DNA of 64,000 bases from Erythrobacter sp. YT30 (GCF_001542875.1 NZ_LMAF01000001.1:310001-374000); one strand, 5' to 3'. Counted from the first letter of the stretch, positions 50,150 to 59,833 are shown. A program made the numbers and translations. The notes: generated by a model not told the origin, from the sequence alone.

Positions 50150-50626
50150 ATGGCGACGATGGATAAAGTTCCGATGCTGGCCGAGGGCTATGAAAAGTTG
50201 ACCGCTGAGCTGAAAGCTCTGCGCGAGGAACGCCCTCGTATTGTCGATGCGATCGAGGAAGCTCGCGCGCACGGCGATTTGTCGGAAAATGCGGAATATC
50301 ACGCTGCAAAAGAGCGCCAAGGCCAGGTCGAAGCAATGATCGGCGATCTCGAAAGCAAGATCAGCCGGGCGCAGATCATCGATCCAGCAACACTAACTGG
50401 TGATCGGATCGTGTTTGGTGCGACTGTCACTCTTCTCGACGATGACGACAAACCAGTGAAGTACCAGATCGTTGGTGAGACCGAGGCGGATGCTTCCAAA
50501 GGACGCATTTCGTTCAGCTCTCCCATCGCGCGAGCCATGATCGGCAAGCAGGTGGAAGACGAGATTGAGGTGACGGTCCCGTCGGGCGACAAGTTTTACC
50601 TCGTCGATAAGATCGAGTTTGTCTGA
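50150..50626 (+). CDS. greA: Transcription elongation factor GreA
   Basis: Rescues backtracked RNA polymerase by stimulating transcript cleavage. The coiled-coil with [20 protein letters not shown] (about residues 38-57) includes the two acidic tip residues. The C-terminal FKBP-like domain has [15 protein letters not shown]. 158 aa from the ATG at 50150 fits the family length. An ATG two codons earlier (50144), with AAGGA 4 nt upstream, is equally possible. Confidence 0.96.
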   Translation: MATMDKVPMLAEGYEKLTAELKALREERPRIVDAIEEARAHGDLSENAEYHAAKERQGQVEAMIGDLESKISRAQIIDPATLTGDRIVFGATVTLLDDDDKPVKYQIVGETEADASKGRISFSSPIARAMIGKQVEDEIEVTVPSGDKFYLVDKIEFV

Positions 50627-50647
50627 TCGTTGAAGCTGCGCTGACGT

Positions 50648-51148
50648 TTAATCGAGCAGCTTCTCCATCGCAAAATTGTGGATCGGCACGTCCTTGCCTT
50701 CGTGCAGTATCGTAAAGTCGCGCCTTTCGGTGACGCGATAGCCTGCTTTTTCGAATGCCGGCCGGGCTAGTTCGCTCGCCTCGGTGTAAATTCGCTCGGC
50801 TGATTGTTCGCGCGCATATTCCTCTGCCGCAAACAGAAGCCTGGGTGCTAGGCCCTTTCGAGTGTGGTCGGGGTGGCAGTACAGCATATCGAGATGCGCG
50901 CTAGCTTCTTCAGGAGGCTCGAGCAGCGAATACGCCACCGCAATGTCAGCATCCGACACGGCAACCCAAATCAGATGACCTTGGTCATTGCGGTCAAGAA
51001 AACGCTCTGGGCCCGTATGACGAGCAGCCCAGGCCGATACTTGTTCGGGTGAATAGCGCGCGGAACCGACCGTATTGATCGCCGCTGCGGTAAGTTGGGC
51101 GAGGGCAGGGGCATCGCTTCTGCGAAAGGAGCGGATTGAATAGGGCAT
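50648..51148 (-). CDS. GNAT family N-acetyltransferase
   Basis: 166-aa acetyltransferase. MPYSIRSFRRSDAPALAQLT is the typical N-terminal start, and YCHPDHTRKGLAPRLLFAAE (about residues 97-116) contains the R/Q-x-x-G-x-G/A acetyl-CoA loop. Acceptor unknown. ATG at 51148 is used; the frame to 51223 overlaps the DUF4170 gene. It converges with greA. Confidence 0.88.
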   Translation of the reverse strand: MPYSIRSFRRSDAPALAQLTAAAINTVGSARYSPEQVSAWAARHTGPERFLDRNDQGHLIWVAVSDADIAVAYSLLEPPEEASAHLDMLYCHPDHTRKGLAPRLLFAAEEYAREQSAERIYTEASELARPAFEKAGYRVTERRDFTILHEGKDVPIHNFAMEKLLD

Positions 51149-51179
51149 GGCGCAGCTGGCTATGGCTTTGCAGCGCTGC

Positions 51180-51410
51180 TTATCCCTCAGGCGTGAGGAG
51201 CTTGTGAATGTGCACAACGACATACTTCATTTCAGCATCGTCCACGGTTCGTTGAGCCTGTGCACGCCATGCATCTTCGGCTGCTTCGTAGGAGCTGTAG
51301 ACGCCGACAACGTGCACACTTTCAGGATCGGCAAATTCGTGACCGCGCGGATCGGTGACGCGACCGCCCATGACAAGGTGGAGGCGCTGCTTGGTGGTGG
51401 TTTCTTCCAT
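51180..51410 (-). CDS. DUF4170 domain-containing protein
   Basis: 76-aa small soluble protein. LHLVMGGRVTDP near residue 10, VHVVGVYSSYEAAEDAWRA and the C-terminal YVVVHIHKLL are the DUF4170 blocks. Function unknown; found mainly in alphaproteobacteria to my knowledge. It lies 31 bp upstream of the acetyltransferase on the same strand. Confidence 0.82.
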   Translation of the reverse strand: MEETTTKQRLHLVMGGRVTDPRGHEFADPESVHVVGVYSSYEAAEDAWRAQAQRTVDDAEMKYVVVHIHKLLTPEG

Positions 51411-51513
51411 GATTTAGTCCCAATGCTAAAATGTATTGCCGCCATTTAGCGAAGAGACACGTAGGAGCAAGCAGTCAAGCGCCGCCCAATAGCAAAACAC
51501 CGAAATCGCTGGA

Positions 51514-52089
51514 CTAGTTGCTGACGCGATCCTTGATATCGCGAACAGCGCGCACCGCACGTCGGCGGGTGCGTTGTGTCACTGCACGAGATTTATCTGC
51601 TGCGCTTCCGGCAAAATACTCCGCATCGCGTTTCACTTCGCGCGCCTTAGCCGCCGCATCATCGGAAAGGTCTTCCAGTTTGTCTCGCCCTGTACGTGCG
51701 CCATCCAACGCATCGTCAATCAGCTTCATTCCGTACGCAACGATCGCGTCAGCCAACAGGGTGCCAAAGGCGGCCCCGCGTTTTTTTGCTGCTGTGCCGA
51801 CTGTTTTTGCCGCGCCAGATGCTGCACCGCCGACCGCGCCCGCCGTACTGGACGCAGCATTCTTGGCTGCATTGCGGCCGGTTTTGGTCATCAAGCCCAA
51901 GACAAGACCGAACGCAATCGCGCCGCCGATCACCGTCATTGGGTTGTCTTTGACGTATTGCTTGGCCGCACCTGCCGCTTCGCTTGCCTGATCTGCGACG
52001 GTGCGCTCGGCAATGCGGCGCTCACTGGCTTCGATTTTAGCGCGCAATTCGTCGCGCTGCGGTGTGGAACTCGTGTCATTCATTGTCAT
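51514..52089 (-). CDS. DUF883/ElaB-like membrane-anchored helical protein
   Basis: 191 aa. An acidic/helical N-terminus (RDELRAKIEASERRIAERTV) precedes DNPMTVIGGAIAFGLVLGLM, an amphipathic or membrane-embedded helix with the DNP motif seen in ElaB/YqjD-type proteins. A Gly/Ala-rich then Arg-rich C-terminus ends RRRAVRAVRDIKDRVSN. Starts at 52089 or 52083 are both possible and overlap the upstream gene. Last gene of the 53637-51514 cluster. Confidence 0.6.
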   Translation of the reverse strand: MTMNDTSSTPQRDELRAKIEASERRIAERTVADQASEAAGAAKQYVKDNPMTVIGGAIAFGLVLGLMTKTGRNAAKNAASSTAGAVGGAASGAAKTVGTAAKKRGAAFGTLLADAIVAYGMKLIDDALDGARTGRDKLEDLSDDAAAKAREVKRDAEYFAGSAADKSRAVTQRTRRRAVRAVRDIKDRVSN

Positions 52090-52498
52090 TCACCATTTCA
52101 GAAACGGTTTCATCGCTCTCGACAGTGTCGCCAGTAGCGTCAGCTGTCGCGAAGTCCTTTTGCGCGGATGCTGCCTCTTCATCCTCCTCAAAGGGAGTAT
52201 TGTCCACCTCATTGTCAGAAGCTGAACCGAAGCCCAGGATCTCAAGCAAAGGCTCTCGTGCAAACCACAAAACCAACGCCCCGATCAAGGCAGCCAAAAT
52301 GCCGCGATTATCATCGGCGTGGCCTTTGGCGATCTCTAGAATATCTTTTGCGCCATCGCCGACGCGGTTTCCAACCCGCTCTGCCACTGCTTTGCCTGAA
52401 AGCGCAGTCTTTGCATGCTCCACATCGCTTTTGAGCACTGCGAGTGCAGCATTTCTTAGCGCTCTGTCTTCTTTGAATTGCTGTTCAAGGTCGCTCAT
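52076..52498 (-). CDS. Uncharacterised membrane-anchored protein of the stress-type cluster
   Basis: 140 aa. An N-terminal helical domain (SDLEQQFKEDRALRNAALAV) leads to one membrane segment (ILAALIGALVLWFA, about residues 71-84) and a very acidic C-terminal tail rich in Asp/Glu. It resembles DUF3618-like small membrane proteins, but I cannot place it with confidence. It overlaps both neighbours by 4 to 14 bp, implying coupled translation. Confidence 0.55.
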   Translation of the reverse strand: MSDLEQQFKEDRALRNAALAVLKSDVEHAKTALSGKAVAERVGNRVGDGAKDILEIAKGHADDNRGILAALIGALVLWFAREPLLEILGFGSASDNEVDNTPFEEDEEAASAQKDFATADATGDTVESDETVSEMVNDNE

Positions 52499-52980
52499 GA
52501 TGCGTTGCTCTCATCATCAGACGCGAACAACGCCGAGAGCTTCTGGCCACTGGATTTGGCCTTCAAGCCAAGCACCAAGACAAGCAACAGCAATGCGCCC
52601 ACCACGATCGCAATTGCACCCCAGATCGTGACCAGCGGTTCAAGCGCCATCACCAATCCCACCGCAAGTGCCAGAAATGCAATGTGCAAAAGCACGACCG
52701 CAATCACGATACAGGCGATGGCAACCGCAATACGGCGCCCGGCGAGCTTTGCGCGGATCTTCTGAAACGCAATCTCTGCCTGAGCGTATGTGCGCCCATC
52801 ATCGATAAGGGCTGCGATCTCGCCCGTTATTGAGTCGTCATACAGCGGGGGAGGAGGCGCATCATCGGTTGCTTCTTCCGCATTCACTGGATCATTGTCA
52901 TCGCCAGCGCCCAAATGCGCATCGGACGGACCGCGATTGCCGAGGTCCGCCCGATCAGGGCGCGATGCATCATCGCGCAT
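52495..52980 (-). CDS. Phage holin-like/DUF1469-type membrane protein
   Basis: 161 aa. An acidic, probably disordered N-terminal 50 residues precede an amphipathic helix (YDDSITGEIAALIDDGRTYA) and two membrane helices (about 87-107 and 112-135). This is the layout of the phage-holin superfamily III / Actinobacterial Holin-X-type proteins. Despite the name there is no phage context. It likely acts at the inner membrane with its neighbours. Confidence 0.6.
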   Translation of the reverse strand: MRDDASRPDRADLGNRGPSDAHLGAGDDNDPVNAEEATDDAPPPPLYDDSITGEIAALIDDGRTYAQAEIAFQKIRAKLAGRRIAVAIACIVIAVVLLHIAFLALAVGLVMALEPLVTIWGAIAIVVGALLLLVLVLGLKAKSSGQKLSALFASDDESNAS

Positions 52981-53016
52981 CAGGTTTGTATCCGAGGACA
53001 GGTGGACGCTGCCGGA

Positions 53017-53637
53017 TCAGTCGCGTGAACCGCGAAACATTCGCGCAACCATGAACCCAGCTATCGCGGCCAATCCTACCGCGACACCGGGGCTTTTGCG
53101 GACAAATTCGCGTGCATCTTCGCCCAATTCGTCAACGCTTTTCGCCTCTAGCTTGGCAGACGTCTCAGCGAGAGTGCGTGATGCTTTGCGAGCATAGTCG
53201 CCATACTGCTCACCGAAACGATCATCGATCTGACCAGCTGTGTCGCCCACGACTTGGCCGAGCGATGCAATACCATCGCTGACGGCGCTTTTGCCGTCGG
53301 TTGCAAGTTCACCAGCGCGCGTCTTGGCCTTAGCGCCATATTGCTTCGCATCGCTCACGAGATCGTCTCCTTTTGACTTTGCACTGTCGCGATAGGAGCC
53401 AGCGCGTGTCTCTGCCTCAGCGCGCAGCGCCTGTGCGCCTGCCTTTGCCTCTTCGAGCGCCGCATTGAAACGACTTTTTGCAACCGCAGTGCCGGTTTCA
53501 GCTGCGGGCTTGGCTGATCCGTTTGTCGCGCTCTTGGCAACGGCTCCTTTTTTGACGGGTGCTTTGCGTGTTGCCGTGGTCTTTTTGGCGGCCGCGGATT
53601 TCTTGGCTGGGGTTTTGGTGGTCTTTTGAGTTGTCAT
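53017..53637 (-). CDS. Histone H1-like N-terminal tail with DUF883-type membrane anchor
   Basis: 206 aa. Residues 1-40 are Lys/Ala/Thr-rich (KTTKTPAKKSAAAKKTTA), like bacterial H1-type tails. A long helical part with repeated AKxxA patterns follows. The end (VDELGEDAREFVRKSPGVAV, then a membrane helix about 183-200 and RMFRGSRD) matches the C-terminal anchor of DUF883/YqjD-like proteins. It could tether nucleic acid or ribosomes to the membrane; this is inference. First gene of the four-gene cluster. Confidence 0.65.
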   Translation of the reverse strand: MTTQKTTKTPAKKSAAAKKTTATRKAPVKKGAVAKSATNGSAKPAAETGTAVAKSRFNAALEEAKAGAQALRAEAETRAGSYRDSAKSKGDDLVSDAKQYGAKAKTRAGELATDGKSAVSDGIASLGQVVGDTAGQIDDRFGEQYGDYARKASRTLAETSAKLEAKSVDELGEDAREFVRKSPGVAVGLAAIAGFMVARMFRGSRD

Positions 53638-53705
53638 GGTATCCTTGTTGCCCTCTGATTACGGAGAATTCTAGTGGTCCGCGCATAGTTTACACTTCAC
53701 GCGTC

Positions 53706-53730
53706 AACGCCGCTTGCGCCGGTTGTTTCC
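53706..53730 (-). promoter_or_regulatory. Possible EcfG-type general stress promoter
   Basis: On the minus strand GGAAAC (53730-53725) and CGTT (53709-53706) are separated by 15 bp. Alphaproteobacterial EcfG promoters are near GGAAC-N16/17-CGTT, so this is one base off in the -35 element. It stands about 70 bp before the start of the 53637 gene, fitting a stress role for that cluster, but the match is imperfect. Confidence 0.3.
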
Positions 53731-53786
53731 GGCTAATAGGGTTTTGGTGCAAGACAACGTTTTCCCTAAATCGAACACGCACCTAG

Positions 53787-55136
<1,350 letters not shown>

Positions 55137-55156
55137 TCGAGGTTAAGTACGGATAC

Positions 55157-55210
55157 GCCTGAGCCGCCAATCTCGGTGGAGGGGGATGAGACTTAGAAGG
55201 CGGCTCAGGC
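55157..55210. terminator. Large inverted repeat between eno and the MarR-like gene
   Basis: GCCTGAGCCGCC (55157-55168) and GGCGGCTCAGGC (55199-55210) pair perfectly over 12 bp around a 30-nt loop. The right arm covers the stop codon and last codons of the convergent MarR-like gene. There is no T-tract on either side, so it may be a bidirectional structure protecting 3' ends rather than a classical terminator. Confidence 0.5.
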
Positions 55211-55795
55211 GATGCCAGCGCGTTTTTCGGTGCTGGCAAAATATCGGTCCATGCGCTGTGTTGCATGTTCAGTGAGATGTACGAGAATACGGCGTTGATC
55301 GTCCGGATCTTGATCACGCGAGATAAGGCCTTGTTCGGCCAAGACCCCGAGCCATCTTAGCCCTGTTGTAGGCGGAGATGCCGATCCGATGCATGCGCTT
55401 GATACGGAAACCGGTTTGTTCTCGTAATCGGCGATGTAGAGATCGAGCAGAATATCCCAGGCCGGTTCGCCGAAGATTTCCTCATTGTCGAATATACTGC
55501 TCCGCATCCGGCGAACGGCATAAGCCTCGCGCGCTAATTGAACGTATGATGCTCTTCGATCGTCGCTACTAGCAGCGCTGCCGCTTTGGAAAGAAGGCGC
55601 GGCATTTGAATGCTGCAAATGTGACTGCCGAAATGCGGGCACCAAAGCGGTGAGATCGTTGTCCCGCAATGCCTGCGCAATCGCGATCAACTGTTCTGAA
55701 AGGGGGCGGAGATCGGGCGCTGTGTTGTCCGTAATGGCGGCAGCTTCATCGGTATTCTCAATAAGGGTCGCAAGCTGGCTCGCATCGACTGTCAT
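55205..55795 (-). CDS. MarR-like winged-helix transcriptional regulator
   Basis: 196 aa. After an unrecognised 85-residue N-terminal part, YVQLAREAYAVRRMRSSIFD leads into a winged helix: IFGEPAWDILLDLYI, ACIGSASPPTTGLRWLGVLA (recognition helix) and RDQDPDDQRRILVHLTEHA (wing). This is the MarR layout. No obvious target operon is adjacent. Its ATG overlaps the stop of a 46-codon ORF (ATGA). Confidence 0.8.
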   Translation of the reverse strand: MTVDASQLATLIENTDEAAAITDNTAPDLRPLSEQLIAIAQALRDNDLTALVPAFRQSHLQHSNAAPSFQSGSAASSDDRRASYVQLAREAYAVRRMRSSIFDNEEIFGEPAWDILLDLYIADYENKPVSVSSACIGSASPPTTGLRWLGVLAEQGLISRDQDPDDQRRILVHLTEHATQRMDRYFASTEKRAGIA

Positions 55796-55932
55796 GGCTC
55801 GGACCGACCATTAGAGCACACTGAGAGTTCCGATGACATCGATGGATGATTTTTGAAGTCTGCAAGCGAAGTGATTGTCTCGACGCGAGCTCGGCAGTTC
55901 TGAACGCTCAAGGCAAACGCCGACATGATCAT
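55792..55932 (-). CDS. Possible 46-aa small protein coupled to the MarR-like gene
   Basis: The frame runs from ATG 55932 to a TGA at 55794-55792, which overlaps the MarR-like start as ATGA. GGAGGGCGAG stands directly before the ATG, an excellent ribosome site. The product (MIMSAFALSVQNCRAR...) has no recognised domain. Coupling and ribosome site argue for translation. Lack of a recognisable family keeps confidence moderate. An in-frame ATG four codons earlier (55944) is the alternative. Confidence 0.4.
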   Translation of the reverse strand: MIMSAFALSVQNCRARVETITSLADFKNHPSMSSELSVCSNGRSEP

Positions 55933-56099
55933 CTCGCCCTCCATCCCGTACGCTCAATCGAATTGAGCCTCCTCGTCGAAGCAGCAGCGAACGTACTGTT
56001 TCTTTTGGGATTGAAAACTTGGGATGACTACTTAATCGTGCGCAGATGCGAGACAAACTTCTTGCCAGGCGACACAAGCATCACCTCCAAATTCTGCGT

Positions 56100-56267
56100 T
56101 TATAGCGTCTCAGACAACGCGATTGTCTTTCGAAGCTCTTGTATTGCTGCATCCAGATGTATTGCCGCGATCGGCGCCTTTAGCTTGTCGAGCCTTGCCA
56201 ATTGAACCTGTAATTTGGCAAGTACAAGGCGCAATTCATCTCGCCGTTTGCGATCCTGAGCGTTCAT
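56100..56267 (-). CDS. Possible 55-aa helical small protein
   Basis: From the ATG at 56267 (MNAQDRKRRDELRLVLAKLQ) the product is one long basic amphipathic helix with heptad-like Leu spacing, 55 aa. GGGGA lies about 5 nt upstream. A longer start at 56300 exists. No family recognised. The bases between 55933 and 56099 hold no ORF I would call. Confidence 0.5.
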   Translation of the reverse strand: MNAQDRKRRDELRLVLAKLQVQLARLDKLKAPIAAIHLDAAIQELRKTIALSETL

Positions 56268-56402
56268 GCTGATCCCCCGATAGCGCTTCAGTTCTGGCAC
56301 AGGAACGTCCCGCGCTCACGCTAGGTGGTTTTACGGTGGGAATGTGAACACCGCCATCGGTACAAATACGTAGCTGTTGCCTGGCGAGAACGGCTTTGAC
56401 CT

Positions 56403-56825
56403 TTAACGGCCAAACCGTTCGGCAAGTTTGAGCAGAGCAATCGCCGCTTTTGCTGCTTCGCCGCCTTTATCTTTTTGAGCAGGATCAGCGCGAACGATCG
56501 CTTGCTCCTCGTTCTCGACTGTCAGAATGCCGTTTCCGATCGCGATGCCGTCCATCGTCAGCGCCATGATGGCGCGGGCACTTTCGCCGGCGACGATTTC
56601 GAAATGGTAGGTTTCACCTCGGATGACCACTCCAATCGCGACAAATCCATCGAACTCACCGCTCTCCGCCGCGAGCGCTATGGCCCCTGGAATTTCCAGG
56701 GCGCCAGGTACGGTAAGCACTTCAACCTCATGGCCTTCTGCTTCCAGAGCGGCACGAGCGCCTGCGACAAGCATGTCATTGAGGTGCGCGTAGAAACGCG
56801 CTTCGACAATCAGAAAACGGGCCAT
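56403..56825 (-). CDS. ribH: 6,7-dimethyl-8-ribityllumazine synthase
   Basis: Condenses 5-amino-6-ribitylaminouracil with 3,4-dihydroxy-2-butanone 4-phosphate in riboflavin synthesis. 140 aa from the ATG at 56825 ([19 protein letters not shown]). [18 protein letters not shown] carries the substrate-binding loop and [18 protein letters not shown] the catalytic His. It lies 4 bp after the ribB-type fusion gene, so the two are co-transcribed. The frame extending to 56870 overlaps that gene. Confidence 0.95.
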   Translation of the reverse strand: MARFLIVEARFYAHLNDMLVAGARAALEAEGHEVEVLTVPGALEIPGAIALAAESGEFDGFVAIGVVIRGETYHFEIVAGESARAIMALTMDGIAIGNGILTVENEEQAIVRADPAQKDKGGEAAKAAIALLKLAERFGR

Positions 56826-56829
56826 GGAC

Positions 56830-58077
56830 TTACTCCGGAATGGGCATGTGATCGGAAATGGTGAGGCCATAGCCTTCGATGCCGACCAGTTCGGGGCGGG
56901 AATTGGACAGCAAGATCATGTCATGCACGCCCAGATCAGCGAGAATTTGTGAGCCGATGCCGATGTTGCGGATCTCTTCATCCTCGCTCCATTCGCTCCC
57001 ACCGATACGGCTCGTGATGATAACGATCACGCCTGATCCGTGTTCGCCAACCGCCTGCATCGCGCGCTGCAATGTGCGCTTGCGGGGGCCCGGTTGTCCA
57101 AGGATATCGTCAAAAACAGAAATGGGGTGAACACGGGCGAGGGTGGGTTTGTCAGGATCGACATGCCCTTTTTGAAGGACGTAAGCTTCGCTTTCTTCGA
57201 CTCGGTTGCGATAGGTGATTAAGCGCCATGGCCCGCCATAATCACTTTCAAAACTGCGCTCGCCAATACGTTCGACCAGATGATCATTGCGCATTCTGTA
57301 GGCGATTAGATCACGAATGGTGCCAATCTTGAGGTCCTGTTTTCGCGCAAACGTGATGAGATCATCCAGGCGGGCCATGGTCCCGTCCTCGTTCATGATC
57401 TCGCAAATCACGCCGCTGGGGTTGAGACCCGCAAGTCGAGAGATATCGACTGCCGCCTCGGTATGGCCTGCGCGAACTAAGGTCCCACCATTGCGTGCGG
57501 CGAGGGGGAACACATGGCCGGGAGTCACAATGTCGTCAGGCCCTTTCGTCGCATCGATCGCAACGGAAACAGTGCGCGCGCGATCGGCGGCGGAAATGCC
57601 GGTCGTGACACCCTCTTTCGCTTCGATGGAGATAGTGAAAGCGGTTTTCATGCTTTCCGTGTTGTTGCGGGTCATCGGTTCGAGGCCGAGTTTGTCAACG
57701 CGCGCTTGATCAAGCGCGAGGCAGATAAGGCCCCGGCCATGAGTGGCCATGAAATTCACCGCAGCTGGCGTTGCCATTTGCGCAGGGATGATGAGATCGC
57801 CTTCGTTTTCGCGATCTTCGTCATCGACCAGTATGTACATTCGGCCGTTGCGGGCTTCGTCGATGATCTCCTCGATTCCTACCAGCACAGGCCGATCATC
57901 ATTCGCGTCGAGAAAATCAGAGAGTTTCGCAAGCGTTTCGGCTGTCGGGTTCCAATCATCCTCCGCGCAATCGCGCAAGGTATTCGCGTGAAGACCCGAT
58001 GCACGGGCCAGACCCGCCTTGGTGATTTCGCCCGAAGCGACAAGCTTCCGAACGCGTGTGATAGTCGATGTGTTCAT
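56830..58077 (-). CDS. ribB: HTH domain fused to 3,4-dihydroxy-2-butanone 4-phosphate synthase and a degenerate GTP cyclohydrolase II domain
   Basis: 415 aa in three parts. Residues 1-57 are an XRE-like helix-turn-helix ([20 protein letters not shown]). About 66-265 is intact Rib[48 protein letters not shown] and ICEIMNEDG hold the acidic, His and Glu active-site residues. About 270-415 resembles RibA but lacks the three zinc-binding Cys expected after RVH, so cyclohydrolase activity is unlikely. It supplies the four-carbon unit to RibH. The HTH suggests the protein also binds DNA; an inverted repeat overlaps its own promoter region. No Shine-Dalgarno precedes the ATG. Confidence 0.88.
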   Translation of the reverse strand: MNTSTITRVRKLVASGEITKAGLARASGLHANTLRDCAEDDWNPTAETLAKLSDFLDANDDRPVLVGIEEIIDEARNGRMYILVDDEDRENEGDLIIPAQMATPAAVNFMATHGRGLICLALDQARVDKLGLEPMTRNNTESMKTAFTISIEAKEGVTTGISAADRARTVSVAIDATKGPDDIVTPGHVFPLAARNGGTLVRAGHTEAAVDISRLAGLNPSGVICEIMNEDGTMARLDDLITFARKQDLKIGTIRDLIAYRMRNDHLVERIGERSFESDYGGPWRLITYRNRVEESEAYVLQKGHVDPDKPTLARVHPISVFDDILGQPGPRKRTLQRAMQAVGEHGSGVIVIITSRIGGSEWSEDEEIRNIGIGSQILADLGVHDMILLSNSRPELVGIEGYGLTISDHMPIPE

Positions 58078-58083
58078 ACGTTG

Positions 58084-58111
58084 CGTCTATCACATCAAAA
58101 TGTGATGTCAA
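58084..58111 (-). promoter_or_regulatory. Promoter with operator-like inverted repeat before the HTH-ribB fusion
   Basis: On the minus strand TTGACA (58111-58106) forms a good -35. The inverted repeat ATCACAT-CAAA-ATGTGAT (58089-58106) fills the next 17 bp, and TAGACG (58089-58084) is a weak -10. Transcription would then begin near 58077, at or beside the ATG, giving a leaderless or nearly leaderless mRNA. The repeat sits where a bound repressor would block polymerase. Confidence 0.55.
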
Positions 58112-58157
58112 ATGTATGGTCGCCAAGAATCCTGAGGAGCCTGGGCCAGAAACGACA

Positions 58158-58186
58158 ATCCCGTCCAACCTTTCGGCGGACGGGAT
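58158..58186. terminator. Hairpin downstream of the LuxR-type regulator gene
   Basis: ATCCCGTCC (58158-58166) and GGACGGGAT (58178-58186) form a perfect 9-bp stem with an 11-nt loop, 34 bp beyond the stop of the minus-strand regulator gene. No U-tract follows, so it may be a weak or Rho-assisted terminator, or a 3' end stabiliser. Confidence 0.5.
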
Positions 58187-58219
58187 ATAATGTCGGGCCC
58201 TAAGAAGGAGCGAGTTTGG

Positions 58220-58960
58220 TCAGACTGCGATCGGCCTTGCTTCCTCAAACTCAGATGCATTGTCCTGCATCTCTTCGGCGGAAACTACGAGTTCTGGTTT
58301 CTTGAGGTCAACGCCATTGTTAACCGCCCAGATCGCCGCCTGTGTGCGGTTTTGCACACCAAGCTTGCGAAGGATCGCTTTCACATGGACTTTCACCGTC
58401 GCCTCACTGATGTTGAGGTGGCCAGCAATTACCTTGTTGGGCGAGCCAAGGATCAGATAGCGGAGCGTTTCAATCTCGCGCTCTGAAAGCAGTGTCACCA
58501 GCTCACGTTGCGACATCGCGGGAAGCGTCCCACGTGCCCAGCGACGCGGTAAACCTAGCGCGAGTTCGCTCGGCATTACCTTTTCGCCCATATTCACGAG
58601 CTTCAGCGATTCAATCAGTGGCTCGCAAGCAATACGCTTGACGATATAGCCGTCCACACCAGCGCGAAACGCGCCAACCATGGCATCAAAATCGAAATCA
58701 TTGCTCAGGACAACGAGACGAGCGTCAGGAAGTTCTTCCTGCAATTGCTCCACTTCGGAGCAAAGGTTGTCGTCTTCATTCTCATCCAGAATGATTAGAC
58801 GCGGACATTCGTCCCGCTGCGTCTTTTCAAGCAGCCCCAAACTTGAATCATGGGACTCAGTGACTGAGAAAACATCCCCGTTTAGAATTCTGCGCATGCC
58901 CTCACGGGCCAACGTATTTCTACTAACTATTGCGACTGGTACGCATGCACCATTTTCCAT
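58220..58960 (-). CDS. LuxR/NarL-family response regulator
   Basis: 246 aa. A receiver-like N-terminal domain (VPVAIVSRNTLAREGMRRIL; PRLIILDENEDD with the probable phospho-Asp; VVLSNDFDFDAMVGAFRAGV) is followed by the LuxR HTH LLSEREIETLRYLILGSPNK and HLNISEATVKVHVKAILRKL. ATG at 58960 has AAGGAGG at 8-nt spacing; the frame to 59065 is not needed. It stands at the edge of a polysaccharide locus and may regulate it. No cognate kinase is adjacent. Confidence 0.87.
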   Translation of the reverse strand: MENGACVPVAIVSRNTLAREGMRRILNGDVFSVTESHDSSLGLLEKTQRDECPRLIILDENEDDNLCSEVEQLQEELPDARLVVLSNDFDFDAMVGAFRAGVDGYIVKRIACEPLIESLKLVNMGEKVMPSELALGLPRRWARGTLPAMSQRELVTLLSEREIETLRYLILGSPNKVIAGHLNISEATVKVHVKAILRKLGVQNRTQAAIWAVNNGVDLKKPELVVSAEEMQDNASEFEEARPIAV

Positions 58961-59149
58961 CGCTAAACCTCCTTCGAGAGTAACCCCTGCGACCCGAAGA
59001 ATCCGCTCCCAACGATTTGTTGCCTTACGGCTATCTGTTGTGCTTTTTCGATGTAATGATGACAAAGACGGGTAAGGGAAATCCCCTTGAGATGTCGAGT
59101 CTCATTTTGGCACAGGAACTACCACAAAGGTGTAGTCCGTTATGCTGTG

Positions 59150-59833
59150 TTATGTAATTTCCCGGATAAGCATAAATGCTTCCGCCGCTCCGAGAAAAGC
59201 CGTGGAACCCCTAAGGGTTGCAAGGGCTTCGATCGTTTTCAACGATCGCTCGTCAGGGCTCTGTTTCACCTGACTCTTGAAGCAAGAAAAAGCTTTGAGC
59301 TTGCGTTCAAGGGTGTGGGTAACATCAAAAAAAACATTCGGAATGAAGGCTTCTGTGATGCCGGGAGCGGCCCAATTAGTTTCTGATAATGTTTCATACG
59401 CATAGACTCGATTCGGAATAGAGCGAGATCGAGGCCTTGCGGCGACCAGTGCCGCAACAAAGATCAATTGATGATCTTTGTGGATGTCTCCAACAAATGG
59501 AATGAACAACGTGTCTGGTTGGACCACGTTCACGACCTTTCCGACCGCTGAATTGATGTCGGCTCCAGGTATCGTGTCGAGCGCTGCTGCGGGCAGATCG
59601 AGGAAGTGGCATTCCGTCACACCGAGAAGTCGGTGCGATTCTGCCAATTCCTCTCGAACCTGAGTAACCAGACTTTCTGGGAAAGCCGGTTCATATCCTT
59701 TTGTGACAACAGCGACGTGAACTTCGTGACCCGCGTCAGCTAACCGCGCCATGGTTCCGCCGCATCCCAAGACCTCGTCATCGGGGTGTGGGGCGATGAT
59801 TAGCACTTTGCCAAGATGTGAGATATCGCTCAT
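59150..59833 (-). CDS. PIG-L/LmbE family deacetylase
   Basis: 227 aa zinc hydrolase removing N-acetyl groups from GlcNAc-type sugars. IAPHPDDEVLGCGGTMARLA (about residues 11-30) holds the AHPDDE metal-binding motif, and GDIHKDHQLIFVAALVAA the later His ligand. ATG at 59833 overlaps the formyltransferase stop by one base (TGATG). Together with the formyltransferase it could free and then formylate an amino sugar. Confidence 0.87.
   Translation of the reverse strand: MSDISHLGKVLIIAPHPDDEVLGCGGTMARLADAGHEVHVAVVTKGYEPAFPESLVTQVREELAESHRLLGVTECHFLDLPAAALDTIPGADINSAVGKVVNVVQPDTLFIPFVGDIHKDHQLIFVAALVAARPRSRSIPNRVYAYETLSETNWAAPGITEAFIPNVFFDVTHTLERKLKAFSCFKSQVKQSPDERSLKTIEALATLRGSTAFLGAAEAFMLIREIT

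Noticed and set aside
52495..52980. Holin-like protein as evidence for a prophage
   Set aside because: There is no integrase, terminase, lysis enzyme or structural gene nearby, and this holin-like family occurs in ordinary chromosomes.
55811..56077. Minus-strand ORF of 88 codons before the MarR-like gene
   Set aside because: It overlaps the better supported 46-codon ORF, has no ribosome site and its product is Arg/Ser-rich without features.
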